From contig SKFV01000287.1 in assembly GCA_007117785.1 (NCBI GenBank), forward strand, positions 1-5,174: a DNA stretch of 5,174 bases. Reading direction: 5' to 3'. Source of the DNA: Pseudomonas sp. GTDB lineage: Bacteria; Pseudomonadota; Gammaproteobacteria; Pseudomonadales; Pseudomonadaceae. Positions 4,857 through 5,174 of the stretch are shown here, piece by piece. Position 1 is the stretch's first letter. Every line of letters starts with the position of its first letter. Made by a program: the position numbers and the translations under genes. The notes beneath the pieces were generated by a model. It ran no database searches. It saw nothing but the letters and a program-made list of their open reading frames with translations, and was not told where the DNA came from.

Positions 4857-5174
4857 ATGGCTGATTTACCGATTGATGACCTGAACATTGCTTCCAACGA
4901 GGTGCTGATCACCCCGGCCCAGTTGAAAGCCAAGATTCCCCTGAGCGAGGCGGCAGAACGCACGGTGACTGAAAGTCGCCAAGTGATTCGTGACATTCTG
5001 GATGGCAAGGACCACCGCTTGTTTATCGTGATTGGCCCCTGCTCCATCCATGATCTGGATGCGGCCATGGATTATGCCAAGCGCCTGAAGGAGCTGGCTG
5101 CCGAGGTTCAGGACACCTTGTATCTGGTTATGCGGGTGTATTTCGAGAAGCCACGTACCACCGTCGGCTGGAAA
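4857..5174 (+). CDS. 3-deoxy-7-phosphoheptulonate (DAHP) synthase, class I AroF/G/H type (partial)
   Basis: The first 106 residues; the gene runs off the window (family length about 350). It catalyses condensation of phosphoenolpyruvate and erythrose 4-phosphate to DAHP, the first step of the shikimate pathway to aromatic amino acids, in the cytoplasm. The family core is unmistakable: FIVIGPCSIHD (56-66) with metal ligand C62, and MRVYFEKPRTTVGWK (92-106) with R93 and K98, matching the phosphoenolpyruvate-binding residues R92 and K97 of Escherichia coli AroG. The N-terminal 50 residues form the usual extension involved in feedback inhibition, but I cannot tell whether this is the Phe-, Tyr- or Trp-sensitive isozyme, so no symbol is given. 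ATG at 4857 is preceded only by a weak ribosome site (TTGAGA); the in-frame TTG at 4845 is a less likely start. It is divergent from the PanE-like gene. Confidence 0.96.
   Translation, partial: MADLPIDDLNIASNEVLITPAQLKAKIPLSEAAERTVTESRQVIRDILDGKDHRLFIVIGPCSIHDLDAAMDYAKRLKELAAEVQDTLYLVMRVYFEKPRTTVGWK

Overview
The window looks like chromosomal DNA from a gammaproteobacterium of the Pseudomonas type (Pseudomonas or a close relative such as Halopseudomonas; the species cannot be fixed from the sequence). The main reasons are a 324-residue CysB very close to the enterobacterial and pseudomonad protein, moderately high G+C, and the grouping of cysB with a cytosolic-type 5'-nucleotidase, a PanE-like reductase and a DAHP synthase. 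From memory, Pseudomonas aeruginosa also has a DAHP synthase gene (PA1750) a few genes from cysB (PA1754).

Layout. Positions 2-247 (+) hold the C-terminal tail of a protein that enters from outside the window, probably a hybrid sensor histidine kinase. A LuxR-type response regulator (234-1148, +) overlaps it by 14 bases and is probably translationally coupled to it. A 316-base convergent gap follows (1149-1464). It is filled by a tandem array of three and a third copies of a composite two-hairpin repeat, then a perfect 20-base palindrome that probably terminates cysB. Next come cysB (1465-2439, -), a regulatory and repeat region (2440-2650), a 5'-nucleotidase gene (2651-3577, -) and a PanE/ApbA-family reductase gene (3607-4563, -). 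The last two are 29 bases apart and probably form one operon. A 293-base divergent region (4564-4856) separates them from the start of a class I DAHP synthase gene (4857 to the window end, +).

How the genes relate. The regulator pair at the left is a two-component system with no visible target. CysB is the master activator of sulfate assimilation and cysteine synthesis. The nucleotidase (release of nucleosides), the ketopantoate reductase-like enzyme (pantothenate/CoA or a related 2-oxoacid reduction) and DAHP synthase (entry to the shikimate pathway) are core metabolic genes with no single shared pathway.

The most unusual content is the repeat family. A unit of about 65-68 bases, containing two perfect hairpins and bounded by complementary ends, is tandem at 1153-1421, present once more at 2570-2635, and reduced to its second hairpin at 4660-4686. 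Copies differ by base changes that mostly preserve pairing, which suggests selection on the folded form. All copies lie between genes, as expected for a REP-like or small non-autonomous mobile element. I do not recognise it as a named family.
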